A DNA stretch of 64,000 nt from Pedobacter rhizosphaerae (GCF_900111155.1 NZ_FOGG01000016.1:59389-123388); one strand, 5' to 3'. Positions 16,453-26,221 are shown, counted from the stretch's first letter. Notes: a model not told the origin generated them from the letters alone. Translations and numbers: made by a program.

Positions 16453-19107
16453 TTAATAAGTGGTATAGAAACCTTGTCTCTTGCTCAATTTTAAATCCTG
16501 TAAAATTGAAGCTTTAACTTTAATGGTAAGCGAATAACTCTTGTAGGCACCATATGGAACCCAGTTTACACTCATATCCCAGCAATGTAAATCGCGGTAA
16601 ATGGCTATATTCATTGGAGTTAAACCATTATTTTGAAAATCATATCCCGAATTGAAAGTAACTTTCCACTTTGGTGTAAGGTTCATATCGCCATTGAAAG
16701 TTAAAGTATTGGAAGTAGTACCTACGCCCAGGTTATTGGAATATTGGAAACTATAAGCGAAAGAAAAGTTCCAGGGAATATTGAAATCAACAAATGCATT
16801 AGGATCTCTGCTAATTGCGGCCAATTGAGCAGATTGCATTTCACTCAATCCATTTTTACCCGCTGCATCATTGATCTTATCATTTGCTTCGTTCTTGCGT
16901 TTCAATGCTTCCGGATTCAAGCTATAATCAAAAGAAAATCCAAAATTTGTCAATCTGGGTAAAAATTTTCCAGATTGAAAAAAGTATCTGTCTACGCGGG
17001 TAAGTACCCCTTCCTCATTTGTTTCAAGTACGTAGGGATCAAAGCTTCCATTATAATTTATCCCTAGCTTATCTGTGAATTGAGACCTTCCACTAAAACT
17101 TATTGGTGATAGTTTGTAGGATGGTGCAACAAAGTTATATGAACCATTGAAACTTAAACCCTGAATAATTGGAATTTTCCGCTCCCCGGTGCCCGTAGTA
17201 TCTTTATCAGACTTTACCTTTAACTCCACGGTGTTATCTAAACCAAAACCAATTGCCGCCTGTTTCGTAGAAAATGAGCCGGGAGCCGCCATCCCATCAA
17301 AAATAGAATAGGTTACAGGTAGGTTGGTAGAGGGATCGTTAAATGATTGTCCGTTTTGGTTAAGCGCTGTTTCATATGGCCCCTTTCCTGGTTGTGTAAA
17401 ATCAGGTGAATACGTAAATGACATGGTTGGTGTCATCACATGGCGCATCGCCTTAATTTTACCTAAATTTTTAAATTCTTTCTTCCCATATATTTTGGTT
17501 GAAAGACTGGTGGATAAATTATAACTACCAGCACGTTTGAAACCTGCTATAGTATCAATTCTGGCGGTGTAAGTGTCATCTTCAAACTGAGTGAACCTTT
17601 TACGAACAGTTTGAAAATTCCAGTAATCATTATAGGTACCACCCAAGCTAAAGTTTAAATATTTAAGTGCCGTAAAAGACATATTTACAGGAATAGTATG
17701 CGTAAAACCTGTTCTCAGCCGCTTCAAGCCGTTATTATCGAATAGCAAACTGTCTTTTGTTTCAATACTGTTTGAACCATTCATTCCATATCCAACCGTA
17801 ATTTTTTGATACCATTTTTGTTCTCCTACCCGATTCTTCGAATCAAAAGGATTGAAAGTTGGAACGTTAAAAGTTAATTCGGGTAGTCTTAAACTGATAT
17901 CTCTTGTACCTAATGACTGGTTGGATGAGGTGGTTAATGAATAGTTTATACCATTGTCATATGTTCTCGAGTAACTTACACTACTGGATGTGGTATTGGT
18001 AGCAATGGTGTTTTGGTCATAGGTGGTACCCGCTGCCGTACTTCTGTAGTAGTTATTTCGACCAGACGACACCAGGTTAACACTGGCACTAAATGTTGTT
18101 CCAGGTTTCGCATTCGCATTTTGTGAATGGCTCCAGGTAATGTTAAAACTCTTTGTTGGATTGGCAAAAGCATCAGTACCTTCTAAACCATCCTTAAAAC
18201 TGGCATATCTTAAGTTGATATTACCATTATATTTATAGCGCTTGGTGTAATTACTCAACACACTGGTTTCAAAAGAGCCGTTGGTGTAAATAGAGCCCAT
18301 GAGCTTTGCATCCCAATAATCACTCAATCCCAGGTAATATCCCCCATTTTGAAGGAAAAACCCCCGTGTGGCATCTTCTCCGGGTGTAGGTAAAATTACC
18401 CCCGACGTTCGTTTATTTGGTTTCGGAAAGAATGCAAATGGTAAGCCTAAAAATGTAGGCACATCTTCAATAATCATATAAACAGGGCCTGTAATGATCT
18501 GCTTTTCGGTTACTACCCCTTTAGAAATCATGAGTCCAAAGTGTGGATGTGGCAAATTACAGGTACTATACATCACATTCTTGATGTGAAGCTCATCATC
18601 TATCTGCTTCTTACTCTGCCCACCTGAGAAAAAACCACCCTCCTGTTCAGAAAAGACACCAAAAACCTTTGCCCTTGTGGTCTCCGAATTGTAATAAATA
18701 GAATCCGCTATCGCTGTTCCGTCAGTTCCCGATTTAAATATCGGTCTGCCAGAATATCGACCAGTTTTAGGGTCTTTTAACCCACTCGCAAAGATGGTAT
18801 TACTTTTCTTGTCATATTTAATGTAGCTCGCATCCAGTTCAAAATCGCCGTAAATAACACGTGCATTTCCATATAAATAAACAATATTCTTATCAGCGCT
18901 CATCTTAACTGAGTCGTCGGCTTTATACTCAACTTTTTGATCTAAACTGCTGTTATTCTTGCCTTCTTTTTTGGTTGTATCCTTTTTAGAAGTATCTTGT
19001 TTGATGATCTGCTGCAATGAAATAGCGGGAAATGCGTTAGCTTTACTAACAACAAGTGTTAATAAAATGACAGAAATTAGTAAAATAGAGCTCTTAAGAA
19101 GTTTCAA
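16453..19107 (-). CDS. lptD: LPS-assembly protein LptD (OstA-like), Bacteroidota type
   Basis: The 884-residue protein has an N-terminal signal peptide, a Lys/Asp-rich linker, an OstA-like periplasmic domain (about residues 55-190: A-D-K-N-I-V-Y-L-Y-G-N-A-R-V, with Y-D-K-K-S-N-T-I-F-A-S-G) and a long beta-barrel domain. LptD is the outer-membrane translocon that places lipopolysaccharide in the outer leaflet. It is divergent from the first amidase gene with starts only about 30 bp apart, so their promoters must overlap. kdsA and kdsD elsewhere in the window supply the KDO part of the same molecule. Confidence 0.88.
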   Translation of the reverse strand: MKLLKSSILLISVILLTLVVSKANAFPAISLQQIIKQDTSKKDTTKKEGKNNSSLDQKVEYKADDSVKMSADKNIVYLYGNARVIYGDFELDASYIKYDKKSNTIFASGLKDPKTGRYSGRPIFKSGTDGTAIADSIYYNSETTRAKVFGVFSEQEGGFFSGGQSKKQIDDELHIKNVMYSTCNLPHPHFGLMISKGVVTEKQIITGPVYMIIEDVPTFLGLPFAFFPKPNKRTSGVILPTPGEDATRGFFLQNGGYYLGLSDYWDAKLMGSIYTNGSFETSVLSNYTKRYKYNGNINLRYASFKDGLEGTDAFANPTKSFNITWSHSQNANAKPGTTFSASVNLVSSGRNNYYRSTAAGTTYDQNTIATNTTSSSVSYSRTYDNGINYSLTTSSNQSLGTRDISLRLPELTFNVPTFNPFDSKNRVGEQKWYQKITVGYGMNGSNSIETKDSLLFDNNGLKRLRTGFTHTIPVNMSFTALKYLNFSLGGTYNDYWNFQTVRKRFTQFEDDTYTARIDTIAGFKRAGSYNLSTSLSTKIYGKKEFKNLGKIKAMRHVMTPTMSFTYSPDFTQPGKGPYETALNQNGQSFNDPSTNLPVTYSIFDGMAAPGSFSTKQAAIGFGLDNTVELKVKSDKDTTGTGERKIPIIQGLSFNGSYNFVAPSYKLSPISFSGRSQFTDKLGINYNGSFDPYVLETNEEGVLTRVDRYFFQSGKFLPRLTNFGFSFDYSLNPEALKRKNEANDKINDAAGKNGLSEMQSAQLAAISRDPNAFVDFNIPWNFSFAYSFQYSNNLGVGTTSNTLTFNGDMNLTPKWKVTFNSGYDFQNNGLTPMNIAIYRDLHCWDMSVNWVPYGAYKSYSLTIKVKASILQDLKLSKRQGFYTTY

Positions 19108-19136
19108 ATTCGTGTTTGAATGTTATTTTTGCAAAG

Positions 19137-20045
19137 ATGTTTAATCAAAAACGTTCAAAATTAGTGAAAAATATACCATTGATGTACCTTAAAACCATTT
19201 TAACATTTTTTATTTGTTTAGCGCTCTTCAATTCTATTGATAATCAGGCTTTTGCACAGGAATACAAAATTAAAACAATTGTGATCGACGCAGGCCATGG
19301 TGGCAAAGACGGTGCTACTCACGGCCTTTATTCTAAGGAAAAAGATGTGGCCCTTAAAACTGCACTCAACTTAGGAAAAGCGCTCAAAGACAGTCTTCCT
19401 GATTTGAAAATTATCTTTACCAGAGAAACCGACGTTTTTATTCCGTTATACGAACGTATCAATATCGCAAACAATGCCAAGGCTGATTTGTTTATCTCTA
19501 TTCACTTAAACGATATGCCGGTGCGTGTTTCAAAAGTTGTAGACTATTACAAAAAAGTTAGAGGTAGAAAAGTTCCTGTTTATAGAACGGTAACCTCAAA
19601 AAGTACGTCTACTAGAGGTACTGAAACCTTTGTATCCGGTACTGGCCGTTTAGGTGAGCAAGATGAAGTAATTAAAAGGGAGAATGCCTCGATGTTTTTA
19701 GAGGATAACTACCAAAAGAATTACGAAGGCTTTATTGCCAACACACCAGAAAATGATATCATGCTTTCCCTAATGAAGCAAACCAACAGAGATAGAAGCT
19801 TAAAATTTGCATCTTTCATGCAACAGGAGTATGTAAATGCCGGAAGGATCAATCGTGGAGTTCAGGAAAAAAGCTTAGCCGTTCTGGCTAGAGCAGCAAT
19901 GCCTGCAGTTTTAACTGAAATAGGCTTTGTAAGTAATCCGGAAGAAGAAGATTATATGAACTCTCCAGAGGGACAAACTGAAATTGTTAATGGTATTATT
20001 AAAGCAATCAAAAATTATAAACGTCTTGTAGAAACGTCATTTTAA
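19137..20045 (+). CDS. N-acetylmuramoyl-L-alanine amidase (Amidase_3)
   Basis: The 302-residue exported protein has a basic N-region, a hydrophobic signal core and an F-A-Q cleavage area. The zinc amidase motifs are I-D-A-G-H-G-G-K-D-G, R-G-T-E-T-F, S-I-H-L-N-D and V-L-T-E-I-G-F-V-S-N. It cleaves the lactyl-amide bond between glycan and stem peptide in peptidoglycan. A TATTTTTG minus-7-like element at 19124-19131 ends 5 nt before the ATG at 19137, so this start (or Met16 of the same frame) is preferred to the upstream ATG at 19116. A paralogue follows after 15 nt. Confidence 0.9.
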   Translation: MFNQKRSKLVKNIPLMYLKTILTFFICLALFNSIDNQAFAQEYKIKTIVIDAGHGGKDGATHGLYSKEKDVALKTALNLGKALKDSLPDLKIIFTRETDVFIPLYERINIANNAKADLFISIHLNDMPVRVSKVVDYYKKVRGRKVPVYRTVTSKSTSTRGTETFVSGTGRLGEQDEVIKRENASMFLEDNYQKNYEGFIANTPENDIMLSLMKQTNRDRSLKFASFMQQEYVNAGRINRGVQEKSLAVLARAAMPAVLTEIGFVSNPEEEDYMNSPEGQTEIVNGIIKAIKNYKRLVETSF

Positions 20046-20060
20046 ACATCCCCAATATTG

Positions 20061-20840
20061 ATGAAGCTCAAACTTCTTTTAATTTTCTTTCTTTCTATTT
20101 TACTACTCTCTACAGAAAAATCTACTGCGCAGGGTTACCGAATTAAAACCATTGTGATTGACCCTGGTCATGGCGGTAGAAAACCAGGTGCTTCAGGAAG
20201 TATATCTAAAGAAAAGGATATTGCACTTAAGGTAAGCTTAAAACTAGGTGCAAAAATAAAGGAGGAAATGCCTGATATCAAAGTGATCTATACCCGAACC
20301 AAAGATGTGGATGTAGATTTATATCGCAGGGCTGAAATTGCGAATGAAGCAAATGCCGATCTCTTCATTAGTATCCATTGTAACTCTATGCCTCCGGGTA
20401 ACAAGCATATTAAAGGAGCAGAAACACTTGTGGCTGGTTCGCACCGCTTAAAAGAGCAAGATGCCGCCATTAGAGAGAATGCAGATATAAAGCTGGAAAA
20501 GAACTATAAGAGCAAGTACGACGGATATGACCCAAACAATCCGAGTACTTTTATTCTTTTATCATTATTAAAAAACACCTTTAGAGATAAAAGCATTAAA
20601 TTTGCCAAACTTATCCAAACGAGTTACATCAATAGAGACGAAAGATTAAGTCGTGGGGTTAAGGAACAAGGTGTGTTGGTTTTACAGCGATGTGGAATGC
20701 CTGCAGTTTTAACAGAGGTTGGTTTTATCTCCAATAAGGAAGAAGAGAGATATATTAATTCTGACAAAGGTCAAAACGAAATTGCAAGTTCCATTTTAGC
20801 GGCCATTAAAACATACAGGAAAAATATAGAAGTTAGATAA
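20061..20840 (+). CDS. N-acetylmuramoyl-L-alanine amidase (Amidase_3), second copy
   Basis: The 259-residue protein begins with a signal peptide (MKLKLLLIFFLSILLLS...T-A-Q) and keeps all amidase motifs: I-D-P-G-H-G-G, G-A-E-T-L, S-I-H-C-N-S and V-L-T-E-V-G-F-I-S-N. It is clearly paralogous to the gene just upstream but lacks an insertion of about 25 residues that the first copy has before its R-G-T-E-T motif. The two are presumably cotranscribed and act on the cell wall, perhaps at division or during remodelling. The ATG at 20061 is used rather than the adjoining TTG. Confidence 0.9.
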   Translation: MKLKLLLIFFLSILLLSTEKSTAQGYRIKTIVIDPGHGGRKPGASGSISKEKDIALKVSLKLGAKIKEEMPDIKVIYTRTKDVDVDLYRRAEIANEANADLFISIHCNSMPPGNKHIKGAETLVAGSHRLKEQDAAIRENADIKLEKNYKSKYDGYDPNNPSTFILLSLLKNTFRDKSIKFAKLIQTSYINRDERLSRGVKEQGVLVLQRCGMPAVLTEVGFISNKEEERYINSDKGQNEIASSILAAIKTYRKNIEVR

Positions 20841-21000
20841 TTGGCATTATAAATGATGGTTGATTTAACTTTACTGAATTATTAAACATAAATACCAAAC
20901 AAAATGGCGATGAAAACATTTATATGTAAATCGTCTTAAAAAAATTGCGCTCAGGCAGGTTAATCATTTTGCAACTTGCGGCCATTAAATAGAAACACTC

Positions 21001-21954
21001 ATGAAGATTAAGAACGAAACCAAAGTAGGTATTTTAGCTGCATTTGCAATTGCTTTATTAATAATTGGATATAACTTTTTAAAAGGTAATTCCATTTTTT
21101 CAAGTGAAACCAGCTTATTTGCGAGATACACTAGGGTTGATGGATTAACAGTATCTAAACCTGTATTGATTAATGGTTACCAAATTGGCCGTGTAGCCAA
21201 ATTACAATTAGAGCCCGGGGGAACTATTTTAGCAACCCTTAGCATCAACAGCAAATATGAAATACCTAAAAATAGTATTGCCCGCTTAGAAGGAACAGAT
21301 TTATTGGGTAGCAAGGCGATTGTAATGGAGCTGGGCAATTCAAAAGAAATGGCCGAAGAAGGCTTTACTTTAAATGCCAACGTAGAAAAAGGCCTGATGG
21401 AACAGGTTCAGCCTGTTCAAAAGAAAGCTGAATTAATCATCAGTAAAATGGACTCTATTTTAAGTAGTGTAAATTCTATCTTAAATCCGAACTTCCAAAA
21501 GAATGTGGATAAGAGCTTCAATAGTATTGCCGGAACTTTAGCTTCTTTAGAAACAACTTCTAAAAAAGTGGATAATCTTGTGGGTTCTGAAAGTGAAAGA
21601 ATTGCTGCTATTTTCAAAAATGTAGAAGGAATTACTGCTAACTTAAACAACAACAACCAGAAGATAAGTGCTATATTAACCAATATCAATACCGTGACTG
21701 ATAAATTTGCAGCAGCTAACTTCAAGCAAACTATTGATAATGCTAACACTGCTATTGCGGATTTACAAACGGTGATCTCAGGAATTAAAGACGGTAAAGG
21801 AAGTTTAGGTCTTTTACTAAACGACACTAAGATGTACGATAACTTAAATAGTGCTTCTAAAAATTTAGATGCGTTAATGATCGATTTAAAAGCTAATCCT
21901 AAACGCTACGTTCACTTCTCAGTTTTTGGTGGTGGAAATAAAAAAGATAAGTAA
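21001..21954 (+). CDS. MlaD family (MCE-domain) lipid-transport protein
   Basis: The 317-residue protein has one N-terminal membrane helix (residues 9-27), an MCE domain (about 37-115, with F-A-R-Y-T-R-V-D-G-L and G-Y-Q-I-G-R-V) and a long helical tail rich in Asn, Ser and Lys. MCE proteins bind phospholipid and move it between inner and outer membranes together with MlaE/MlaF ABC components, which are not in this window. A gap of 160 bp separates it from the amidases. A strong terminator follows. Confidence 0.85.
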   Translation: MKIKNETKVGILAAFAIALLIIGYNFLKGNSIFSSETSLFARYTRVDGLTVSKPVLINGYQIGRVAKLQLEPGGTILATLSINSKYEIPKNSIARLEGTDLLGSKAIVMELGNSKEMAEEGFTLNANVEKGLMEQVQPVQKKAELIISKMDSILSSVNSILNPNFQKNVDKSFNSIAGTLASLETTSKKVDNLVGSESERIAAIFKNVEGITANLNNNNQKISAILTNINTVTDKFAAANFKQTIDNANTAIADLQTVISGIKDGKGSLGLLLNDTKMYDNLNSASKNLDALMIDLKANPKRYVHFSVFGGGNKKDK

Positions 21955-21976
21955 TTAATTTCTTTATAAAAATGAT

Positions 21977-22010
21977 AGCCTTGGGATCTTGATCTCAAGG
22001 CTTTTTTTTT
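21977..22010 (+). terminator. Intrinsic terminator of the mlaD-like gene
   Basis: Arms AGCCTTGGGAT (21977-21987) and ATCTCAAGGCT (21992-22002) pair with one G-U across a 4-nt loop and are followed by a run of nine or more Ts. Confidence 0.85.
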
Positions 22011-22158
22011 TCTCGTAGACTCTGGCCGATTCTTAAGCGCTTCTGACATAATTTGGAATAATCTTATTTTATAGCCTGCTTCTCTGAAAATTTGCATACT
22101 TCTCCTCATAGGCAGCGAATTTTTTATTATGTTTGAAATAAACAATTTACGTTTCTCC

Positions 22159-22761
22159 ATGATTAAAAAAGTATTTCTTGTTTTAGGTTTAGCCTTGATG
22201 TCACAGCTTATAGTTGCCTGTGTAGATTGTAATTGCCCCGATTCTCAAACCTTCTACTTCACCAACAAGGGGCTTGCTCTTAAAAATATAGATACTGCTT
22301 TGCCTGCCCCCATGTTTTCAAGTGCTGGTACTATTAACAGTGCAAATTATGGCATTCAGATTCAAATGTTAAATGAGAAAATTACTGCGATAAGAAAACC
22401 TGTAAAATGGGGACTTATGCAGGCAGCTTATGCGTGTAGCTGCGAAGGGAATTATTTTATGTCCAAAGAGAACATCTCTGCAATCAGGGTATTTTCTAAT
22501 AATGATTTTGATTCCAGTCACCCAAAAGGAACTGATCTTAGTGTTTATTTTAAAGTTAAACAATACAAGGGAATGACCACCTTAGCTGACTACGTTAAGA
22601 TTTTAAATGACGCAAACTATATCTATGATGAATACTTCTTTGAGAGTATCTATTTACAAACAGCCCCAGTGAGTAGTAAAAAGCATAAGTTTAAGATTGT
22701 ATTCGCATTATCAGATGGTAGAACTTTAGAGGCCGAAACAACCGAAATCGAACTAATATAA
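22159..22761 (+). CDS. Lipoprotein of unknown function (possibly DUF5034)
   Basis: The 200-residue protein starts MIKKVFLVLGLAL and has a lipobox I-V-A-C, so the mature lipoprotein begins at Cys21. Further cysteines cluster near the N-terminus (C-V-D-C-N-C) and at A-C-S-C. A longer in-frame start at 22129 would spoil the signal peptide and overlaps a TATGTTTG minus-7-like element at 22128-22135. The sequence has the style of Bacteroidota DUF5034 proteins, but the family is uncertain. It is convergent with rnz. Confidence 0.65.
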   Translation: MIKKVFLVLGLALMSQLIVACVDCNCPDSQTFYFTNKGLALKNIDTALPAPMFSSAGTINSANYGIQIQMLNEKITAIRKPVKWGLMQAAYACSCEGNYFMSKENISAIRVFSNNDFDSSHPKGTDLSVYFKVKQYKGMTTLADYVKILNDANYIYDEYFFESIYLQTAPVSSKKHKFKIVFALSDGRTLEAETTEIELI

Positions 22762-22807
22762 ACTACACATTAACAGCCTTTTGCTGCAACCTTACAAACA
22801 TCATTAA

Positions 22808-23713
22808 TTACAATGGGAAGGTTTTTCCTTCCAGGGCCAATTCTGTATTTTCAAAAACAGATTGCGCTTCTTCTAAAAGCATCTGCAAGGTCTTGTACCG
22901 GGAAGAAAAGTGCCCAATAAGCAATTTCTTGGCGTTGTTAATTTTAGCTACCTCTGCTGCTTGTAATGCGGTAGTATGATGAGTTTCCTTTGCCCGATCA
23001 AGCAACTCATGCAAAAAAGTAGCTTCATGATACAGCGTATCACAATCTTTAATACTTTCAAAATAACGCTCATCGTATAGCGTATCTGAACAGTAAGCAT
23101 AACATCTTGGTGGTTCTGCCGGGGTGGTGTAGTCTTCACTCAAAAGCATTTCACCGCCCGGAGTTTCAATATCCATTCCCTTTTTTAGGGCCGTGTAATA
23201 AGCCATCGGAATTAAATCTGCTTTCTCTTTGATCAACTTTCGCTGTCTTTGTTTTTGCTTAAAAATAAAACCTGTTGTAGGTATTCTATGATTTAAAACT
23301 ATCGTTTCTACAGTTAACTCCGAATTCTCGAAAATCTGAGCAGGTTGAGTGGGATCAATGGCGAAAAACTCAATTGGATATCTCAATACAGTATCTGAAT
23401 ATTTAAACTGAACTTCTAATATTTCCAATAGTGCTTCAGGACCAAATATCTGAATAGGTTTAATGCGGCCATTTAAATGCAGGCTAGATAACAATCCTAT
23501 TAAACCGAAATAATGATCTCCATGTAAATGGCTGATGAATATATAATCAATACGAGCTGCTTTCAGATTGTATTTAATGAGCTGTTGTTGGGTACCTTCC
23601 CCACAATCAATTAAATAATACTTCTCATTACAATTCAATAGTTGTGCCGTTGGATTTCTATTAAATACAGGTGTTGCCGAGCTGCTTCCTAAAATTGTAA
23701 CTTCAAATCTCAT
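22808..23713 (-). CDS. rnz: Ribonuclease Z
   Basis: The 301-residue MBL-fold protein has the zinc motif S-H-L-H-G-D-H with His62, His64, Asp66 and His67, an early G-S-S-S-A-T-P motif and later H-E-A-T-F and G-H-F-S-S-R-Y motifs, all typical of the tRNA 3'-processing endonuclease. The ATG at 23713 gives the family's M-R-F-E-V-T-I-L-G start; the 35 extra codons upstream run through the terminator of the STAS gene and are not part of it. It follows the STAS-domain gene on the same strand. Confidence 0.92.
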   Translation of the reverse strand: MRFEVTILGSSSATPVFNRNPTAQLLNCNEKYYLIDCGEGTQQQLIKYNLKAARIDYIFISHLHGDHYFGLIGLLSSLHLNGRIKPIQIFGPEALLEILEVQFKYSDTVLRYPIEFFAIDPTQPAQIFENSELTVETIVLNHRIPTTGFIFKQKQRQRKLIKEKADLIPMAYYTALKKGMDIETPGGEMLLSEDYTTPAEPPRCYAYCSDTLYDERYFESIKDCDTLYHEATFLHELLDRAKETHHTTALQAAEVAKINNAKKLLIGHFSSRYKTLQMLLEEAQSVFENTELALEGKTFPL

Positions 23714-23728
23714 TGAGTAATATATAAA

Positions 23729-23759
23729 AAGCCTCGTAGATAAATAAACTACGAGGCTT
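23729..23759 (-). terminator. Intrinsic terminator of the STAS-domain gene
   Basis: AAGCCTCGTAG (23729-23739) and CTACGAGGCTT (23749-23759) are an exact 11-bp inverted repeat with a 9-nt loop. Read on the minus strand, the stem is followed by a T-rich tail. Confidence 0.8.
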
Positions 23760-23783
23760 AAATTTAAGTTATTTAAACGTGAG

Positions 23784-24161
23784 TTATTTTTCGCCTCTAA
23801 ATTCTTTTTCCAATTCATCCATAAAGATGAAATCAGTTGCTTCTTCTAGTGTATTTACAAACGTTACAGATTGAAATATGTTTGAAAGTTCGATGATTTC
23901 AGCAATTTCATCGTTAATTCCGGTCACAATAAATAAACCACCTGCAGCTTTACACAATCTATCTCCTACCAATAAACAGCTTAAATCTTGTGCATCTTTA
24001 CATTCTTTAACATGACTAAGATCTACTATAATATTTTTAAACCCTTCGGCATTCAATAAATATAATTCAGATTTTACCCCAGGCGCATTATCGTTAGTAA
24101 ACTCAGCCTCCTTTAACTTAAGGGTTACGTATTTGTCGTGTTTATCTACTGAAAATTTCAT
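23784..24161 (-). CDS. STAS-domain protein (anti-sigma factor antagonist-like)
   Basis: The 125-residue protein has a STAS fold pattern: an opening beta strand, the central I-I-V-D-L-S-H-V-K segment, the alternating helix L-S-C-L-L-V-G-D-R-L and a closing strand. In regulatory STAS proteins the segment after D-L-S-x-V holds D-S-S-G-L with a phosphorylatable serine; here it reads D-A-Q-D-L, so that serine is an alanine. The protein may therefore work as a non-phosphorylated adaptor. It lies directly upstream of rnz and downstream of purC on the same strand. Confidence 0.75.
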   Translation of the reverse strand: MKFSVDKHDKYVTLKLKEAEFTNDNAPGVKSELYLLNAEGFKNIIVDLSHVKECKDAQDLSCLLVGDRLCKAAGGLFIVTGINDEIAEIIELSNIFQSVTFVNTLEEATDFIFMDELEKEFRGEK

Positions 24162-24206
24162 CTCTCTCTATCTTTAAGTTTACTAATGTATAAAATTTCT
24201 TTCGAA

Positions 24207-25151
24207 TTAAAGTGTTTCGATAGCCTTTAGTACATTGCTTTCAATACGTGCAGAAATTGCGTCTGCATCTGCTTTTATAAATTTTTCGCCAACAATCTGC
24301 TCATAAAGCTCAATATATCTGTCAGAAATAGAGTTAACAATTTCCGCAGTCATTTGAGGAACTTGTTGCCCATCTTTTCCCTGGAAACCATTTTCAATTA
24401 GCCATTTTCTAACAAATTCTTTCGAAAGCTGTTTTTGTGGTTCATTATTATCCTGGCGTTCCTGGTATCCCTCAGCATAAAAATATCTCGAAGAATCTGG
24501 TGTGTGGATTTCATCAATTAAATAAATTACCCCATCAGCAGAGCCAAATTCATACTTCGTATCAACTAAAATTAATCCGCTTTTAGCTGCAATTTCGGTT
24601 CCTCTCTGATACAGTGCATAAGTATATTGCTCTAACTTTTCATAATCGGTTAAAGAAACAATGCCTTTCGCTAAAATATCTTCTCTGGAGATGTCTTCAT
24701 CATGACCTACAGCAGCTTTAGTTGTTGGGGTAATAATTGGCTGAGGAAGCTTATCGTTTTCTTTAAGTCCATCAGGTAAGGCAACGCCGCAAACAGAACG
24801 TTTACCAGCACTATACTCTCTCCAGGCATGACCTGCAAGATAACCTCTAATAACCATCTCCACTTTAAAAGGCTCGCAAATACGACCTATAGTTACCATT
24901 GGATCTGGAACATTTAATACCCAGTTAGGAACAATATCTTGTGTTGCAGATAAAAACTTGGCTGCAATCTGGTTCAACACTTGTCCTTTAAAAGGAATGG
25001 CTTCTGGTAAAACAACATCAAATGCGGAGATGCGATCTGACACGATCATCACCATATACTGATTTGCTATGGTGTAAACATCGCGTACCTTTCCTTTATA
25101 AAAACTGCTTTGGTTTGGAAAATTAAAATGGGTTTCTTTTAGTGCTTTCAT
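24207..25151 (-). CDS. purC: SAICAR synthase (purine biosynthesis)
   Basis: The 314-residue protein has the family's Y-K-G-K-V-R-D-V-Y start, [20 protein letters not shown] and D-T-K-Y-E-F-G motifs. It condenses CAIR with aspartate to SAICAR in de novo purine synthesis. The length matches the longer, eukaryote-like form rather than the ~240-residue E. coli enzyme. The ATG at 25151 gives M-K-A-L-K-E-T-H-F; a start six codons upstream is possible. The STAS gene begins 45 nt after its stop. Confidence 0.95.
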   Translation of the reverse strand: MKALKETHFNFPNQSSFYKGKVRDVYTIANQYMVMIVSDRISAFDVVLPEAIPFKGQVLNQIAAKFLSATQDIVPNWVLNVPDPMVTIGRICEPFKVEMVIRGYLAGHAWREYSAGKRSVCGVALPDGLKENDKLPQPIITPTTKAAVGHDEDISREDILAKGIVSLTDYEKLEQYTYALYQRGTEIAAKSGLILVDTKYEFGSADGVIYLIDEIHTPDSSRYFYAEGYQERQDNNEPQKQLSKEFVRKWLIENGFQGKDGQQVPQMTAEIVNSISDRYIELYEQIVGEKFIKADADAISARIESNVLKAIETL

Positions 25152-25198
25152 GAGGCCATAAAAATACAACTTTAAAACAAAAAACCCGATAAAAAGTC

Positions 25199-25246
25199 AA
25201 AGTCTGAAGCACCGAATCCTAAAAATGACACGACGCTTCAGACTTT
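25199..25246 (-). terminator. Hairpin between phoH and purC, probable phoH terminator
   Basis: AAAGTCTGAAGC (25199-25210) and GCTTCAGACTTT (25235-25246) form an exact 12-bp inverted repeat with a 24-nt loop. On the minus strand a T-rich stretch follows the stem. Confidence 0.65.
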
Positions 25247-25261
25247 AGATGTTAAACTATT

Positions 25262-26221
25262 TTACTGAATATCTCCATATGCTTTTAAGATGTCTTTTAC
25301 CAGTTTGTGGCGAACTACATCCTCTCCGCTAAGGTAGATAATATCAATTCCTTTAATGTCTTCCAGGATTCTTAATCCGTTAAACAAGCCAGACATCTGT
25401 TTTTTAGGTAAATCTACCTGAGTAACGTCACCCGTAACAATAAACTTGGCAGTTGGCCCCATACGCGTTAAAAACATCTTTAACTGCATATCTGTAGCAT
25501 TTTGAGCCTCATCCAGAATTACAAAACAATTGTCTAATGTACGTCCCCTCATAAATGCTAAGGGTGCAATTTCAATCGTGCGATTTTCTATATAGAATTT
25601 CAACTTTTCGGCTGGGATCATATCATCCAAGGCATCATAAAGCGGTCTTAAATAAGGATCAATCTTTTCTTTAAGATCACCCGGAAGAAAACCCAGGTTC
25701 TCTCCAGCCTCAACAGCAGGTCTGGTCAAAATAATTCTTTTGATCTCCTTATTCTTTAAAGCTCTAACGGCAAGCGCCACGGCGGTATAGGTTTTTCCAG
25801 TTCCTGCCGGACCAATAGCAAAAAGAATATCATTTTTCGCGATACTGCTCACCATTTTTCGCTGGTTTGCCGTCCTTGCCTTCACCAAAAGTCCGTTTGT
25901 ACCGAAAACAATTACTTCGCCTCCCCCCGATTTTGGGTCTGCGATCTCTTTTTTTTCAACACCATTTGCTTTGGCTCCTAAAATAGATTCAACATCATTG
26001 CTACTAAGAGAACTGTAGGTTTCTAATTGCGCAACGAGTTGGTTAAATTTATCTTCGAAAGACTTAAGTTCCTGTTCATCACCGAGAACCTTTACTTCAC
26101 TCCCTCTTGCTACGATTTTTAGCTTGGCGAAAGCACCCTTAATCATTTCGTAATTTTCGTTGTTCGGACCCCAAAACTGAGCTGGGTTCACGGTATCCAG
26201 AGTTAATTTTAATTCGTTCAA
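25262..26221 (-). CDS. phoH: PhoH family ATPase
   Basis: The 319-residue protein has Walker A I-G-P-A-G-T-G-K-T-Y-T-A, Walker B C-F-V-I-L-D-E-A-Q-N-A-T and the P-L-A-F-M-R-G-R-T segment that define PhoH/PhoL ATPases. An N-terminal KH-like region (about residues 10-70) is typical. The family is linked to RNA metabolism, often beside ybeY, which is not present here. It is transcribed divergently from the SAM hydrolase-family gene. Confidence 0.92.
   Translation of the reverse strand: MNELKLTLDTVNPAQFWGPNNENYEMIKGAFAKLKIVARGSEVKVLGDEQELKSFEDKFNQLVAQLETYSSLSSNDVESILGAKANGVEKKEIADPKSGGGEVIVFGTNGLLVKARTANQRKMVSSIAKNDILFAIGPAGTGKTYTAVALAVRALKNKEIKRIILTRPAVEAGENLGFLPGDLKEKIDPYLRPLYDALDDMIPAEKLKFYIENRTIEIAPLAFMRGRTLDNCFVILDEAQNATDMQLKMFLTRMGPTAKFIVTGDVTQVDLPKKQMSGLFNGLRILEDIKGIDIIYLSGEDVVRHKLVKDILKAYGDIQ

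Noticed and set aside
21417..21827. 136-codon open frame on the minus strand inside the mlaD-like gene
   Set aside because: It is antisense to a well-supported gene and its sequence is a shadow of the Asn/Lys/Ser-rich coding strand.
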